15,217 nucleotides of DNA, from contig CALXJL010000033.1 of assembly GCA_944388615.1 (NCBI GenBank), positions 1 through 15,217 of the forward strand. The letters run 5' to 3'. Below are positions 1 through 7,315 of the stretch, piece after piece (position 1 is the stretch's first letter; each line of letters opens with the position of its first letter). The notes beneath the pieces were generated by a model. That model made no database searches. It was not told where the DNA came from and worked only from the letters and a program-made list of their open reading frames with translations. The position numbers and the translations under genes were made by a program. Origin of the DNA: an uncultured Clostridia bacterium. GTDB taxonomy: Bacteria; Bacillota; Clostridia; TANB77; CAG-508.

Positions 1-179
1 TATTTTTTTATAACTTCTATTATTTCTTGTTTCATTAACTCTAAGAAATCTGCTGATACATTTGCTCTATCTTGCATAAGAACTAAATGTAATCTTTCCT
101 TAGCTTTATCTTTAGATTTTGTTTCGATCTTTTCATTTTTAGAAAACTTTTTGAAAAAACTTTTTATGTTTTCAAACAT
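1..179 (-). CDS. minE: Cell division topological specificity factor MinE (3' part beyond window)
   Basis: MinE stimulates the MinD ATPase and drives Min oscillation, so that the division septum is kept away from the poles. The first 59 residues are present and the gene runs off the left edge; complete MinE proteins are about 85-90 residues. Residues 1-20 form a Lys/Phe-rich amphipathic segment (MFENIKSFFKKF) that fits the membrane-targeting helix. The segment around residues 27-59 (ERLHLVLMQDRANVSADF, then LELMKQEIIEVIKKY) matches the conserved anti-MinCD/dimerisation region. The start has a good Shine-Dalgarno sequence, GAAAGGAATGAT, just upstream. It lies 112 bp downstream of minD on the same strand, an unusually wide gap for this gene pair. 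Identification is firm; the missing C-terminus cannot be assessed. Confidence 0.93.
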   Translation of the reverse strand, partial: MFENIKSFFKKFSKNEKIETKSKDKAKERLHLVLMQDRANVSADFLELMKQEIIEVIKK

Positions 180-291
180 TTATATATCATTCCTTTCACT
201 AATGCTACTTTTATATGAATGATTTTCCATATTCTTTAATATTTTCTATTGTAGAAAACATAATTTTAAGAAAGTTCCAATCATCTATTGT

Positions 292-1086
292 TTATTTTTT
301 TCCAAATATGTTTTTTATTTTTGATAAAAAACCTTTTTCTCTTCCTGGTATAGTAACTTCTATATTTTCTCCTAGGATACGTCTTGCAATTTCTATATAT
401 GCTTTACCTGATGGTGCTCTGTGGTTTGTTACTACTGGTTCTCCTTTATTTGTTTGTGTAATAATATATTCATCATCTGGTACAACTCCAATAAGATCTA
501 TAGATAATAAATCCACAATATCTTCAACATCCATCATTTCACCTTTTCTTACCATATTAGGTCTTATTCTATTTATAACCAATTCTGGATTTTTTATTTC
601 TGATGATTCTAATAAACCAATTATTCTGTCTGCATCTCTTATTGCAGATATTTCTGCTGTTGTTACTACAATTGCTCTATCTGCTCCTGCAATTGCATTT
701 TTGAAACCTTGTTCAATACCTGCTGGACAATCTATTAGAATATAGTCAAATTCCTCTTTTAGCTTACTGGTTAGGTCTATCATTTGTTCTTCATTTACAG
801 CACTTTTATCTCTTGTTTGTGCAGCTGGTAATAAAAATAGTTCATTAAAACGCTTGTCCTTTATTAAAGCTTGTCTTAATTTACATTTTTCTTCTACTAC
901 ATCAACTATGTCGTATACTATTCTATTTTCTAGCCCCATTACAACATCTAGGTTTCTAAGTCCTATATCTGTATCTATTAATACAACTTTTTTTCCTTTT
1001 AGTGCTATTGCAGCACCTAGATTAGCTGTTGTAGTTGTTTTTCCAACTCCACCTTTTCCTGATGTTACAACTATAACCTCTCCCAT
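292..1086 (-). CDS. minD: Septum site-determining ATPase MinD
   Basis: MinD is a ParA/MinD-family ATPase. It binds the membrane as an ATP dimer, recruits MinC to block FtsZ rings at the poles, and is released by MinE. The protein is 264 residues, close to the usual 260-270. The deviant Walker A motif GKGGVGKT is at residues 10-17 with the signature lysine at 11. A switch I-like segment (IDTDIGLRNLDVVMGL) begins near residue 37, and a Walker B segment (YILIDCPAGIE) lies near residue 115. The C-terminus, FLSKIKNIFGKK, is the amphipathic membrane-targeting helix expected of MinD. AAGGAGG sits 7 bases before the ATG, fixing the start. It is the first gene of a leftward unit that continues into minE. 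No minC precedes it: the upstream neighbour is the divergent por operon. Confidence 0.97.
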   Translation of the reverse strand: MGEVIVVTSGKGGVGKTTTTANLGAAIALKGKKVVLIDTDIGLRNLDVVMGLENRIVYDIVDVVEEKCKLRQALIKDKRFNELFLLPAAQTRDKSAVNEEQMIDLTSKLKEEFDYILIDCPAGIEQGFKNAIAGADRAIVVTTAEISAIRDADRIIGLLESSEIKNPELVINRIRPNMVRKGEMMDVEDIVDLLSIDLIGVVPDDEYIITQTNKGEPVVTNHRAPSGKAYIEIARRILGENIEVTIPGREKGFLSKIKNIFGKK

Positions 1087-1146
1087 AAATTTTCCTCCTT
1101 AAATTTCCATAATGCATAAATTAAAATGTAATTTTTTGACATATAT

Positions 1147-1175
1147 ATATTATATTGATTTTTGTAAAAAGTCAA
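1147..1175 (-). promoter_or_regulatory. Probable sigma-A promoter of minD-minE
   Basis: On the minus strand TTGACT (1175-1170) is followed either by TATAAT (1154-1149, 15-bp spacer) or by the overlapping TAATAT (1152-1147, 17-bp spacer). This would start the transcript near 1140 and give a leader of about 55 nt before the minD ATG. The region is very AT-rich, so a chance match is possible, but it is the best candidate between the two divergent operons. Confidence 0.5.
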
Positions 1176-1234
1176 TGTTTATGAATAAAAAATAGAAAAA
1201 ACACATTTATACCGTCTGAGTCTAAGTTTTCATC

Positions 1235-1263
1235 TTGACATATTTGCTTTTTAAGAATATACT
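1235..1263 (+). promoter_or_regulatory. Strong sigma-A promoter of the porCDAB operon
   Basis: A perfect -35 TTGACA (1235-1240), a 17-bp spacer and TATACT (1258-1263) make a near-consensus housekeeping promoter. The predicted transcript start is about 1270, giving a leader of about 45 nt before the porC ATG. The strength suits a central, highly expressed metabolic enzyme. A patch richer in G+C than its surroundings (1211-1224, ACCGTCTGAGTCTA) lies just upstream of the -35 box and could hold a regulator site, but it has no clear dyad. I saw no Rex-type dyad. Confidence 0.85.
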
Positions 1264-1314
1264 GACATTGGAAATAATTTTCAAATTTATAGTTAGAAAG
1301 GACTGATAGTTTTA

Positions 1315-1893
1315 ATGAATGATTTAATTGAAATTAGATGGCATGGTAGAGGTGGACAAGGCGCTAAAACCGCATCTTTATTATTAGCTGATGCAGCTTT
1401 TAATACTGGAAAATATATTCAAGGTTTTCCTGAATATGGACCTGAAAGAATGGGAGCTCCTATTACTGCTTATAATAGAATAAGCAATTCTCCTATTAGA
1501 ATACATAGTAATATATATGAGCCAGATTATGTTGCTGTTGTTGATGATACATTATTAGAGTCTGTTGATGTTACTTCTGGACTAAAAGAAGATGGTGCTA
1601 TCATAATAAATACAACTAGAGATTCTGAATATTTAAAATCTGTTTTAAAAGGATATAAAGGAAATATATATACAATAGATGCAAGAAAAATATCAATGCA
1701 AACTCTAGGAAAATATTTTCCTAACACACCTATGTTAGCAGCTGTTGTTAAAGTAAGTAATATAATACCAGAAGAAGAATTTTTAGCAGATATGGAAGGT
1801 TCTTTCAAGCATAAATTTGCTAAAAAACCAGAACTTATTACTGGAAATGTTGAAGCTTTAAAACTTGCTCTTAATGAAGTAATAAAACTATAA
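1315..1893 (+). CDS. porC: Pyruvate/2-oxoacid:ferredoxin oxidoreductase, gamma subunit
   Basis: This is the gamma subunit of a four-subunit oxidoreductase that converts pyruvate (or another 2-oxoacid) and CoA to acyl-CoA and CO2 while reducing ferredoxin; the reaction is reversible. The 192-residue protein carries the family's glycine-rich motif RWHGRGGQGAKTA at residues 8-20, followed by QGFPEYGPERMGAPITAYNR at about 39-58, the typical gamma-domain signature implicated in CoA handling. The start has AGAAAGGA about 12 bases upstream. It is the first gene of an operon in gamma-delta-alpha-beta order, the same order as in Thermotoga and Pyrococcus POR operons. The delta gene follows 19 bp downstream. 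Substrate preference (pyruvate versus branched-chain or 2-oxoglutarate) is not proved by the sequence; pyruvate is the most likely. Confidence 0.9.
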   Translation: MNDLIEIRWHGRGGQGAKTASLLLADAAFNTGKYIQGFPEYGPERMGAPITAYNRISNSPIRIHSNIYEPDYVAVVDDTLLESVDVTSGLKEDGAIIINTTRDSEYLKSVLKGYKGNIYTIDARKISMQTLGKYFPNTPMLAAVVKVSNIIPEEEFLADMEGSFKHKFAKKPELITGNVEALKLALNEVIKL

Positions 1894-1912
1894 TATAGAA
1901 AGGATGATTCTT

Positions 1913-2218
1913 ATGTCAAAAATGAATATAGATAAAAATTCTCCTTGGCAAGATCTTACTACTGGTGGAACAATTACAGATGCAGCCAATTCTTTAGAAT
2001 TTAAAACTGGTGATTGGAGAAGTGTTAAACCAATATTTCTTTCTGAAAAATGTAAACAATGTGGACTTTGCTTTCCTGTTTGTCCAGATAATGCAATTCC
2101 AGTTGGAGAAGATTTAAAAAGAAAAGATTTTAATTATGATTATTGTAAAGGCTGTGGCGTTTGTGCCAATGTTTGTCCTTTTGGTGCTATTGAAATGAAA
2201 GATGAAACTTCAAAATAA
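1913..2218 (+). CDS. porD: Pyruvate/2-oxoacid:ferredoxin oxidoreductase, delta (2[4Fe-4S] ferredoxin-like) subunit
   Basis: The delta subunit carries two [4Fe-4S] clusters that pass electrons from the TPP-containing beta subunit to external ferredoxin. Two complete binding motifs are visible: CKQCGLCFPVCP at about residues 47-58 and CKGCGVCANVCP at about 78-89. An N-terminal segment (SPWQDLTTGGTITDAANS) is typical of PorD. An in-frame ATG at 1904 lies inside the Shine-Dalgarno sequence AGAAAGGATGAT, so translation should start at 1913 (MSKMNIDKNS), giving 101 residues rather than 104. It lies between porC (19 bp upstream) and porA (34 bp downstream) and is surely co-transcribed with both. Confidence 0.93.
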   Translation: MSKMNIDKNSPWQDLTTGGTITDAANSLEFKTGDWRSVKPIFLSEKCKQCGLCFPVCPDNAIPVGEDLKRKDFNYDYCKGCGVCANVCPFGAIEMKDETSK

Positions 2219-2252
2219 TCAAAAAAATATATAAATGAAAGGATGATATATA

Positions 2253-3440
2253 ATGTCAATTAGAGAACGTTTAAGTGGAAATGAGGCATCTGCAATTGCA
2301 ATGAAGCAAATTAATCCAGATGTTGTTGCTGCATTCCCTATTACTCCATCTACTGAAATTCCACAATATTTTTCAACTTTTGTTAGTAACGGAACTGTTG
2401 ATACAGAATTTGTTGCTGTAGAAAGTGAGCATAGTGCTATGAGTGCATGTATAGGTGCTGAAGCAGCCGGAGCAAGAGCAATGACTGCTACTTCTTCTAA
2501 TGGTCTTTCTTTAATGTGGGAAATGATTTATATTGCTTCAAGTACTAGATTACCAATAGTTATGTCTTTAGTTAATCGTGCAGTTTCTGGACCATTAAAC
2601 ATACATAATGATCACTCAGATGCAATGGGTGTTAGAGATGCTGGTTGGATTATGCTATTTTCTGAAAATAATCAAGAAGCATATGATAATTTAATAATGG
2701 CTCATAGAATTGCTGAACACAAAGATGTCTTATTACCTTTAATGGTATGTCAAGATGGATTTATAACATCTCATTCTATTGAAAATATAGAGTTATTAGA
2801 AGATGAAAAGGTTAAGGAGTTTGTTGGAAAATATACTCCTGAACATTATTTATTAAATAGAGATGAACCTATTGCAGTAGGTCCTATGGATTTACAAGCA
2901 TATTTATTTGAGCATAAATTTGCACAAGCACAAGCTATGAGAAATGCTAAAAAAGTTATTCTAGATGTAGCTGCCGATTTTGAAAAAATGACAGGAAGAA
3001 AATACTCTTTCTTTGAAGAATATAAATTAGATGATGCCGAATTAGTATTAGTATGTATGAATTCTACAGCTGGCACAAGTAAAGTTGTTGTAGATGAATT
3101 AAGAGAAAGAGGTATAAAAGCTGGATTGCTAAAGATTCGTGTTTATAGACCTTTCCCTGCTGAAGAAATTGCAAAGGCATTATCAAATGCAAAAGCTATA
3201 GCAGTACTTGATAAAGCAGATTCTTTAAATGCTGTTGGAGGAGCATTATTTTCTGATGTTACATCAGCTATGTTTGTTAATAATATTAATATACCAACAG
3301 TAAATTATATATATGGTATTGGAGGTAGAGATACTACTACAAAAGATATTCATAGTGTTTATTCAGATCTACAAGAAATTGTAAATACTAATAAAGTAAA
3401 TAATCCTTACAGATATCTAGGGGTTAGAGGTAACAACTAA
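2253..3440 (+). CDS. porA: Pyruvate/2-oxoacid:ferredoxin oxidoreductase, alpha subunit
   Basis: The alpha subunit pairs with the beta subunit to form the TPP active site and contributes domains I and II of the fused enzyme. The 395-residue protein has the family motifs NEASAIAMKQINPDVVAAFP and ITPSTEIPQYFSTF near residues 10-43. VESEHSAMSACIGAEAAGAR follows near 56-75, then the TATSSNGLSLMWE segment. The C-terminal half (from about residue 260) is the transketolase C-terminal-like domain (LVCMNSTAGTSKVVVDELRERG, broken here as LVCMNSTAGTSK plus VVVDELRERG). Length agrees with stand-alone PorA proteins. The ATG is preceded by GAAAGGATGAT. A 79-bp gap with strong hairpins separates it from porB, longer than the other gaps in the operon. 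Confidence 0.92.
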   Translation: MSIRERLSGNEASAIAMKQINPDVVAAFPITPSTEIPQYFSTFVSNGTVDTEFVAVESEHSAMSACIGAEAAGARAMTATSSNGLSLMWEMIYIASSTRLPIVMSLVNRAVSGPLNIHNDHSDAMGVRDAGWIMLFSENNQEAYDNLIMAHRIAEHKDVLLPLMVCQDGFITSHSIENIELLEDEKVKEFVGKYTPEHYLLNRDEPIAVGPMDLQAYLFEHKFAQAQAMRNAKKVILDVAADFEKMTGRKYSFFEEYKLDDAELVLVCMNSTAGTSKVVVDELRERGIKAGLLKIRVYRPFPAEEIAKALSNAKAIAVLDKADSLNAVGGALFSDVTSAMFVNNINIPTVNYIYGIGGRDTTTKDIHSVYSDLQEIVNTNKVNNPYRYLGVRGNN

Positions 3441-3459
3441 TCTCATCCCCATCATAAAA

Positions 3460-3494
3460 TTAGTTTTATAGGTTTTTCTATAACTAAAAACCTA
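3460..3494 (+). promoter_or_regulatory. Two overlapping, mutually exclusive hairpins between porA and porB
   Basis: In the 79-nt gap, 3460-3471 can pair with 3478-3487 (10 bp, with a two-U bulge and a 6-nt loop). Alternatively 3469-3477 can pair perfectly with 3486-3494 (9 bp, 8-nt loop). The two stems share bases, so only one can form at a time. No run of T follows the second stem, so it does not look like an ordinary terminator. It may be an mRNA processing or stability element that tunes porB relative to porA, or an RNA switch. The pairing is read from the sequence; the function is inference. Confidence 0.4.
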
Positions 3495-3519
3495 AATAAT
3501 TTATAGAGGAATGATAAAA

Positions 3520-4482
3520 ATGGCATATAATTTAAAAGAAATAGTAGCAACTAAACCTGCTAGATTTGAATCTGGTCATAGAATGTGTGCTGGATGTGGA
3601 GCACCACCTGTTGCAAGAATGGTAATGCGCGCTCTAAAGCCTGAAGATCATGCAGTTGTTGCAAATGCTACAGGATGTATGGAAGTATCATCATGTATAT
3701 ATCCATACACATCTTGGTCTTGCTCATATATACATACAGCTTTTGAATGTGCTGGTGCAACTTGCTCTGGAGTAGAAGCTGCTTATAAATCACTTAAAAA
3801 GCAAGGTAAATTACCTGAAGATAAAAATACAAAATTTATAGCTTTTGGTGGAGATGGAGGAACATATGATATAGGGCTACAAAGTTTATCTGGTGCAATG
3901 GAGAGAGGACATGACATGGTTTATGTATGTTATGATAATGGTGCATATATGAACACAGGTATTCAACGTTCTTCTGCTACTCCAAAATTCGCAGATACAA
4001 CAACTACTCCTGCTGGTAAAGTAATACCAGGTAAAATGCAATCTAGAAAAGATTTAACAGAAATCATGGCTTCACATCATTTACCTTATGTTGCACAATC
4101 TATTGCATTAAATAATTTTAAAGACTTATATGAAAAAGCTGAAAAAGCTATATATACAGAAGGACCAGCATTTTTAAATGTACTTGCTCCATGCCCTAGA
4201 GGTTGGGGATATCCAACAGAAAAATTAATGGAAATAAATAAATTGGCTGTTGAAACATGCTATTGGCCTTTATATGAGGTTATAGATGGAAAATATAAAG
4301 TAAGTTATAAACCAGTAAAAAAACAACCTATAGAAAATTTCTTAAAACCTCAAAGAAGATTTGCTCATATGTTTAAAGAAGGAAATGAATGGATGATTGA
4401 AGAATTCCAAAAAGAAGTTGATAAACGTTGGGAAGAGCTTTTAGCTTTAGAGAAAATAACAAATGAAACTAATGAAGCTTAG
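3520..4482 (+). CDS. porB: Pyruvate/2-oxoacid:ferredoxin oxidoreductase, beta (TPP-binding) subunit
   Basis: The beta subunit binds thiamine diphosphate and the proximal [4Fe-4S] cluster. The TPP/Mg motif begins with GDGGTYDIG at residues 111-119 and ends with YDNGAYMNTG around 138-147. Cluster-ligand candidates are C23 and C26 (CAGCG), C53 (ATGCMEVSS) and C225 (APCPRGWG), in the pattern known for this family. An in-frame ATG at 3511 directly abuts AGAGGA with no spacing, so I chose the ATG at 3520 (MAYNLKEIV), which lies 9 bases after that Shine-Dalgarno sequence; the product is 320 residues. It is the last gene of the por operon and ends 16 bp before a bidirectional terminator. Confidence 0.93.
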   Translation: MAYNLKEIVATKPARFESGHRMCAGCGAPPVARMVMRALKPEDHAVVANATGCMEVSSCIYPYTSWSCSYIHTAFECAGATCSGVEAAYKSLKKQGKLPEDKNTKFIAFGGDGGTYDIGLQSLSGAMERGHDMVYVCYDNGAYMNTGIQRSSATPKFADTTTTPAGKVIPGKMQSRKDLTEIMASHHLPYVAQSIALNNFKDLYEKAEKAIYTEGPAFLNVLAPCPRGWGYPTEKLMEINKLAVETCYWPLYEVIDGKYKVSYKPVKKQPIENFLKPQRRFAHMFKEGNEWMIEEFQKEVDKRWEELLALEKITNETNEA

Positions 4483-4498
4483 AAATATTCTTTAATTC

Positions 4499-4544
4499 AT
4501 ACTAAAAAAGTAAGCATAAAATAATATGCTTACTTTTTTAGTAT
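4499..4544. terminator. Bidirectional terminator between porB and the ferredoxin gene
   Basis: A perfect inverted repeat with 20-bp arms (4499-4518 and 4525-4544) and a 6-nt loop (AAATAA) lies between two convergent operons. The arms contain A-runs on one side and T-runs on the other, so transcripts from both directions end in a U-rich tail. Confidence 0.88.
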
Positions 4545-4578
4545 AATATCTATATGTATTAAGTCCATAAATGTTTCA

Positions 4579-4749
4579 TTATTCTTCTACTGGTGCTTCT
4601 ACTGGGCAAACACCTGCACAAGTTCCACAAGATATACATGCATTTGCATCTATTACAAATCTTTCTTCTCCTTGAGATATACATCCAACAGGACATTCTG
4701 CTGCACATGCACCACAGCTAATACATTTATCTGTTATTTTATATGCCAT
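4579..4749 (-). CDS. Clostridial-type 2[4Fe-4S] ferredoxin
   Basis: A small soluble electron carrier. The 56-residue protein has two classical cluster motifs, CISCGACAAECP at about residues 9-20 and CISCGTCAGVCP at about 38-49, in the pseudo-twofold arrangement of clostridial ferredoxins (about 55 residues). In-frame GTG codons at 4761 and 4758 are part of the Shine-Dalgarno sequence AAAGGTGGTG; the ATG at 4749 (MAYKITDKC) is the sensible start. It is the last gene of the lepB-holB-ricT operon, 35 bp after ricT, and it converges on porB. It could be the electron acceptor of the Por enzyme, or serve an Fe-S process linked to RicT. The first role is general for the family; neither is shown here. 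Confidence 0.93.
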   Translation of the reverse strand: MAYKITDKCISCGACAAECPVGCISQGEERFVIDANACISCGTCAGVCPVEAPVEE

Positions 4750-4784
4750 ATGTTTCACCACCTTTCAGTTTTTAATCTTTTAGT

Positions 4785-5660
4785 CTAATCCTCTAATGCT
4801 TTTAGTTCTTCATCATTTTCATCATCATTTTGATTATCTGTTTCAACATCTTTTATTATTTTTATGTCTTGTATATTATATTTTTTATAAAAGAATCCAT
4901 CTTTATCTTTAAATTTAACTTTAACTTGTTCTTTTAAGGTTTCTACTGAATCTACAATTCCCTCTCCTTCTTCTGGTACAGATACTATTGCTCCTATTTT
5001 AGGTAATTTTTTCAGTTTTTCCTCATATACCTCTTGTTCATATTTTAAGCAACACATTAATCTACCACAGCTTCCAGATATTTTTCCTGGGTTCAATGAT
5101 ATATTTTGTTCTTTTGCCATTTTTATAGAAACAGTTTCAAAATTAGATAAAAATGTACAACAACATAATTCACGTCCACAAATACCATTTCCACCTATTC
5201 TTTTAACTTCATCTCTAACCCCTATTTGTCTAAGCTCTATTCTAGTTTTATAAATACTTGCTAATTCTTTTACTAAATCTCTAAAATCTACCCTTCCATC
5301 TGCAGTAAAGAAAAATAATAATTTGCTATTATCAAATTTATATTCAACATCTATTAGATTCATATCTAATTTATGTTCTTTTATTTTTTTCAGACATAAT
5401 TCAAAAGCTTCTTTTTCCTTTTTTTGATTATCTAAATAATGTTCTTTATCCTTTTTAGTAGCAATTCTAACTATTTTATTTTCTGGTGTTTTTATTTTAT
5501 CTTCTGGCATTTTTCTGCTATTTATAGCTACAATTCCAAATTCTTGACCATTTTCTGTTTCTATTATTACCTCATCACCATTTTTTAATTTTATATATCC
5601 TGGATCAAAAAAATATATTTTTCCAGGCTTTTTTAATCTAACTCCTACTATATTTTTCAT
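4785..5660 (-). CDS. ricT: PSP1-domain regulatory protein RicT (YaaT)
   Basis: RicT/YaaT belongs to the PSP1 C-terminal domain family. In Bacillus subtilis it forms the RicA-RicF-RicT complex, which carries Fe-S clusters, affects phosphorelay and competence control, and assists RNase Y in mRNA processing. The 291-residue protein has the family's conserved cysteine blocks: GGNGICGRELCCCTF (C161, C166-168) and KISGSCGRLMCCLKYE (C198, C203, C204). The acidic C-terminal tail (after about residue 270) is variable. An upstream in-frame ATG at 5684 overlaps a GAAAGGATGG sequence. The ATG at 5660 (MKNIVGVRLKK), behind ATAGGA, gives the family-like N-terminus. It follows holB by 40 bp, as in the Bacillus holB-yaaT order, and is followed by a ferredoxin gene. 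Identification is strong; its target in this organism is unknown. Confidence 0.92.
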   Translation of the reverse strand: MKNIVGVRLKKPGKIYFFDPGYIKLKNGDEVIIETENGQEFGIVAINSRKMPEDKIKTPENKIVRIATKKDKEHYLDNQKKEKEAFELCLKKIKEHKLDMNLIDVEYKFDNSKLLFFFTADGRVDFRDLVKELASIYKTRIELRQIGVRDEVKRIGGNGICGRELCCCTFLSNFETVSIKMAKEQNISLNPGKISGSCGRLMCCLKYEQEVYEEKLKKLPKIGAIVSVPEEGEGIVDSVETLKEQVKVKFKDKDGFFYKKYNIQDIKIIKDVETDNQNDDENDEELKALED

Positions 5661-5700
5661 GTATATTCCTATCCATCCTTTCATATCTTGCTCTAGAAAA

Positions 5701-6606
5701 CTAATTATTTAATTCTTCCCACATAGTAATTAATAAATTATCTAGAGTCATATCAAAATTCGTATTAAATCGAATTCTTTTTTTTGCTTCTTCTACAAGT
5801 AATATACAATTTAAATACTTATCATTCAGTCTTTTAGTATATATATTATATATTATAACATTAAAGTAGTCCAGTAGTTCTAGTATATTTTCCTTTTCTT
5901 TATAGATTATTTCTGCTTTTTTTAAGATTTCTACTAAATCTAATTTGTCTAAATTTTCTAATATATCAATCAAACTTCTATATAGTATTTCATTTTCTTT
6001 TAATTTTATTGCTTTTCCTATACTGCCTTCACAAAGTTTTAACATATTTTCATCTATATTATCTAATATATTATTTTTTAATATATAATCTTTTAGTTCT
6101 ATGTCTGAAATTTTTTCGAAACTAATCCTTAGACATCTAGATTTTACCGTGTTTAGTATTTGACCTTCATTTTGAACTAATAAAATCATGACTACATATT
6201 CTGGTGGTTCTTCTAGAGTTTTTAATAGACAATTCTGAGATTCTTTTGTCATTTTATCTGCATCTCTTATTATATATATTTTTTTAGAACCTCCTATTGG
6301 CTTTTCTAATATTTTTTCTTGCATTAATCTTATCTGTTCAATTTTTATTACTTTACCATCAGGCTCTATTATTGTGAAATCTGGATTATTATTTGAATCA
6401 AATTGTATACATGATACACATTTATTACAAGGTTTATTATTTGCATCAGAACAAAGAATCATTTTTGCAAACTCTTTAGCAAATAAAAATTTTCCAATTC
6501 CGTCTATTCCTAAAAACATATATGTATGCAATATATTATTATTCTCTATTGCTTTTTGCAATAGAGATTTTATCTTATCATTTCCTATTAAATTATTAAA
6601 GGCCAT
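5701..6606 (-). CDS. holB: DNA polymerase III delta prime subunit
   Basis: Delta prime is part of the clamp loader that places the sliding clamp on primed DNA. The 301-residue protein begins with the family's NLIGNDKIKSLLQKAIENN and LHTYMFLGIDGIGKFLFAKE. The P-loop, GIDGIGKF, lacks the Ser/Thr that should follow the lysine, consistent with the non-ATP-hydrolysing role of delta prime. A four-cysteine zinc-binding module (C52, C60, C63, C66: ILCSDANNKPCNKCVSC) follows. KTLEEPPEYVVMILL and the VKSRC motif (about residues 150-154) are typical. The C-terminal third is divergent, Ile/Lys/Glu-rich helical sequence. GGAAGGAG lies 6 bases before the ATG. It sits 28 bp after lepB and 40 bp before ricT. 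DnaX, the related subunit, usually has a full P-loop and is longer, so holB is preferred. Confidence 0.92.
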   Translation of the reverse strand: MAFNNLIGNDKIKSLLQKAIENNNILHTYMFLGIDGIGKFLFAKEFAKMILCSDANNKPCNKCVSCIQFDSNNNPDFTIIEPDGKVIKIEQIRLMQEKILEKPIGGSKKIYIIRDADKMTKESQNCLLKTLEEPPEYVVMILLVQNEGQILNTVKSRCLRISFEKISDIELKDYILKNNILDNIDENMLKLCEGSIGKAIKLKENEILYRSLIDILENLDKLDLVEILKKAEIIYKEKENILELLDYFNVIIYNIYTKRLNDKYLNCILLVEEAKKRIRFNTNFDMTLDNLLITMWEELNN

Positions 6607-6634
6607 ATTTTACTCCTTCCAATCATTAGCTCTT

Positions 6635-7276
6635 TTATTCCACTTTTCCAAATAAATTAAATGGCCAAAATCTTATAGCTACTACACCTTCAATTTTATC
6701 AAATGGTATGCAACCAAACCTTCTGCTGTCCGTACTTTGACTTCTATTATCTCCCATTAAGAATAAACAGTTCTCAGGTACATATAAATCTGTAAATAAT
6801 CCACCTAAAGATTCTGTTACAACATTATCTTGTAAATAAGTTTCTTGTAATTCTTCATTATTTATATATACTTTTCCATCTATTATTTGTACATGCTCAC
6901 CAGGAAGACCTATAACCCTTTTTATATAACTTGTTTTTCCTATTTCTAAAACATTATTTACAAATCTTCCAAAAAAACCTCTTGATTCATCATCATATAG
7001 AGCTATTGGATTTTCAGGATCATATTCTTCTGTTGTTATATAATTTTTAATTGGTGCCTCAAAAGTAACTATTTGTCCTCTTTCAGGCATTTTTTTAGAT
7101 ACCCTTACCGTAAATCTATTTAATATTAATCTTTGTCCAGACTGTAGTGTTGGAAACATTGAAGGTTGTTGTACAACAGTAGGTGTTCCCACAAAATATC
7201 TTATTATCAAAGCTAATGCTACTGCTATTATTATACAATATATCCATTCTAAAACATCTTTTGTTTTTTCACTCAT
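6635..7276 (-). CDS. lepB: Type I signal peptidase
   Basis: Signal peptidase I removes signal peptides from secreted proteins on the outer face of the membrane. The 213-residue protein has one N-terminal membrane anchor (about residues 9-29). The catalytic Ser39 lies in QQPSMFPTL, and the catalytic Lys119 in YIKRVIGLPGEHV. The conserved box GDNRSQSTDSRRFG follows near the C-terminus. This is the Bacillus SipS-type architecture. The longer reading from GTG 7288 or ATG 7285 would begin inside the Shine-Dalgarno sequence AGGTGATG; the ATG at 7276 (MSEKTKDVLEW) is properly spaced behind it. It is the first gene of the lepB-holB-ricT-ferredoxin operon, behind a good promoter about 40 bp upstream. 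Other sip paralogues probably exist elsewhere in the genome. Confidence 0.95.
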   Translation of the reverse strand: MSEKTKDVLEWIYCIIIAVALALIIRYFVGTPTVVQQPSMFPTLQSGQRLILNRFTVRVSKKMPERGQIVTFEAPIKNYITTEEYDPENPIALYDDESRGFFGRFVNNVLEIGKTSYIKRVIGLPGEHVQIIDGKVYINNEELQETYLQDNVVTESLGGLFTDLYVPENCLFLMGDNRSQSTDSRRFGCIPFDKIEGVVAIRFWPFNLFGKVE

Positions 7277-7315
7277 TATTTTCATCACCTATTTAAAATT
7301 TCTCTAACATCTGTT

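Noticed and set aside
215..745. Long plus-strand open frame opposite minD
   Set aside because: It lies antisense to a clear minD gene, has no ribosome site and has the hydrophobic composition expected from the complement of an A/T-rich coding sequence.
1087..1314. Rex or other redox operator before porC
   Set aside because: No TTGTTAA-type dyad is visible; the region holds only the two promoters and A/T-rich sequence.
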